A stretch of DNA of 64,000 bases. Origin: Streptomyces sp. NBC_01481 (lineage in GTDB: Bacteria; Actinomycetota; Actinomycetes; Streptomycetales; Streptomycetaceae). The notes under the pieces are model-generated. The model was not told the origin of the DNA. It saw only the letters and a program-made list of their open reading frames with translations, and made no database searches. Positions 62,720 through 64,000 of this stretch are shown here, one piece after another (the first letter of the stretch is position 1; every line of letters starts with the position of its first letter). The stretch is from positions 297,501-361,500 of the forward strand of contig NZ_JAPEPT010000007.1 of the NCBI RefSeq assembly GCF_026339995.1, given 5' to 3'. Both the position numbers and the translations under genes were made by a program.

Positions 62720-64000
62720 ATGACGAAGCCATCCCTCCCCGAGCTCCTCCATGCCGCCGTCACCGCCGTCGGCGGCATGGAACGGCCAGGCCAGGTCACC
62801 ATGGCCGAGGCCGTCGCCGAAGCGGTCGACAACAATTCCCATCTGCTTGTCCAGGCAGGCACCGGTACCGGAAAGTCGCTCGGCTATCTGGTGCCCGCCC
62901 TGGCGCACGGCGAGAGGGTCGTGGTGGCCACGGCCACCCTGGCCCTGCAGCGGCAGCTCGTGGAGCGTGATCTTCCGCGGACGGTCGAGGCGCTGCACCC
63001 GCTGCTGCGCCGACGGCCGGAGTTCGCCATGCTCAAGGGGCGTTCCAACTATCTGTGTCTGCACCGCCTCCACGAGGGCGTACCGCAGGAAGAGGAGGAC
63101 GGCCTCTTCGATCAGTTCGAGGCCGCCGCACCCACCAGCAAGCTCGGGCAGGATCTGCTCCGGATGCGCGACTGGGCCGACGAGACCGAGACCGGGGACC
63201 GCGACGATCTCACCCCCGGCGTCTCCGACCGGGCCTGGTCGCAGGTCTCCGTCTCGTCCCGGGAGTGCCTGGGGGCGTCGAAGTGCGCATACGGCGCGGA
63301 GTGCTTCGCCGAGGCGGCCCGCGAGCGGGCGAAGCTGGCCGATGTCGTGGTCACGAACCACGCGCTCCTGGCGATCGACGCGATCGAGGGCGCCCCGGTG
63401 CTCCCGCAGCACGAGGTGCTGATCGTCGACGAGGCCCATGAGCTGGTCTCCCGGGTCACCGGCGTGGCGACCGGCGAGCTCACACCCGGCCAGGTCAACC
63501 GTGCCGTGCGCCGAGCCGCCAAGCTGGTCAACGAGAAGGCCGCGGATGCTCTGCAGACGGCGTCCGAGACCTTCGAGCGAGTGATGGAGCTCGCGCTCCC
63601 CGGCCGGCTCGAAGAGATCCCCGAGGATCTCGGATACGCCCTGATGGCACTGCGCGACGCGGCGCGCACGGTCATCTCGGCCCTCGGCAGCACCCGTGAC
63701 AAATCCGTCCAGGACGAGGACGCCGTACGCAAGCAAGCGCTCGCCTCCGTCGAGAACATCCATGACGTCGCCGAGCGCATCACGCAGGGTTCCGAGTACG
63801 ACGTCGTCTGGTTCGAGCGACACGATCGTTTCGGTGCATCCCTGCGGGTGGCACCGCTGTCCGTCTCCGGCCTGCTGCGCGAGAAGCTCTTCGCGGAGCG
63901 CTCGGTGGTGCTGACCTCGGCCACGCTCAAGCTCGGCGGCGATTTCAACGGCGTCGGGGCCTCGCTCGGCCTGGCTCCCGAGGGCACTGCGGAAGCGGCC
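62720..64000 (+). CDS. dinG: DinG-like ATP-dependent helicase, 3' end outside window
   Basis: The first 427 codons of an XPD/DinG-type SF2 helicase are visible. Walker A is QAGTGTGKSLGYL (about 45-57) and motif II is VDEAHE (Asp237). Four cysteines fit an Fe-S cluster (YLCLHRL; RECLGASKCAYGAECF). VVVTNHALLAIDA and LTSATL are further motifs. These helicases unwind 5'-3' at stalled forks and R-loops. A damage-type promoter lies just upstream. In S. coelicolor the next gene is lexA, so I expect lexA just beyond the window. Confidence 0.92.
   Translation, partial: MTKPSLPELLHAAVTAVGGMERPGQVTMAEAVAEAVDNNSHLLVQAGTGTGKSLGYLVPALAHGERVVVATATLALQRQLVERDLPRTVEALHPLLRRRPEFAMLKGRSNYLCLHRLHEGVPQEEEDGLFDQFEAAAPTSKLGQDLLRMRDWADETETGDRDDLTPGVSDRAWSQVSVSSRECLGASKCAYGAECFAEAARERAKLADVVVTNHALLAIDAIEGAPVLPQHEVLIVDEAHELVSRVTGVATGELTPGQVNRAVRRAAKLVNEKAADALQTASETFERVMELALPGRLEEIPEDLGYALMALRDAARTVISALGSTRDKSVQDEDAVRKQALASVENIHDVAERITQGSEYDVVWFERHDRFGASLRVAPLSVSGLLREKLFAERSVVLTSATLKLGGDFNGVGASLGLAPEGTAEAA

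Overview
The window looks like a chromosomal core segment of a Streptomyces (GC-rich actinomycete). Codon third positions are strongly G/C, GTG starts are common, and the gene order osaC-osaA-osaB-ftsK-rimO-pgsA-cinA-clgR-dps ... recA-recX ... gluDCBA-gluR-gluK-miaB-miaA-dapF-rshA-hflX ... NIS siderophore genes-dinG matches what I remember of the S. coelicolor SCO5747-SCO5802 region. That comparison is from memory, not from a search.

Layout. Positions 1-2010 hold the 3' half of a 23S rRNA, a 5S rRNA, a terminator and tRNA-Thr(GGT). Positions 2016-11347 hold the osmotic-stress signalling genes: OsaC, the giant hybrid kinase OsaA with ten exact 92-residue HAMP-type repeats, and its response regulator OsaB. 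Positions 11462-19499 hold chromosome translocation (ftsK), a RodZ-like protein, rimO/pgsA/cinA coupled by 4-base overlaps, clgR, a dps gene and a small membrane protein. Positions 19447-26071 hold, on the minus strand, an SDR, the nei glycosylase, a repeat-rich gap and the Lhr helicase. Positions 26315-28174 hold an unusual lower-GC TIR-methyltransferase fusion gene with two TTA codons. It is followed by a toroid-type protein, DUF3046, an AI-2E-type permease, recA and recX. Positions 32938-35657 hold rhodanese and cysteine dioxygenase genes behind a Cys-rich leader peptide, then a flavin monooxygenase. Positions 35913-42617 hold the glutamate ABC importer gluABCD, the GluR/GluK two-component system and an orphan TAXI binding protein. 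Positions 42717-53710 hold tRNA modification (miaB, miaA), dapF, rshA, an M1 peptidase and hflX. Positions 53796-56380 hold two tandem trypsin-like lipoproteins. Positions 56678-62670 hold an NRPS-independent siderophore locus. From 62720 the DinG-like helicase runs off the window.

How the genes fit together. Several DNA-repair genes (lhr, recA, dinG) carry the same compact promoter motif, TTGTCAGTG-N8-TANNNT, the RecA-NDp/PafBC type. miaB and dapF carry weaker versions in the same geometry. recA also has an imperfect SOS box. Many starts lie 6-10 bases after a -10-like hexamer, so leaderless mRNAs are likely common here.

The best candidates for something new are the TIR-linker-methyltransferase protein (26315-28174), the cysteine leader peptide before cysteine dioxygenase (33943-34029), and the Trp/Lys-rich module shared by the two tandem proteases.
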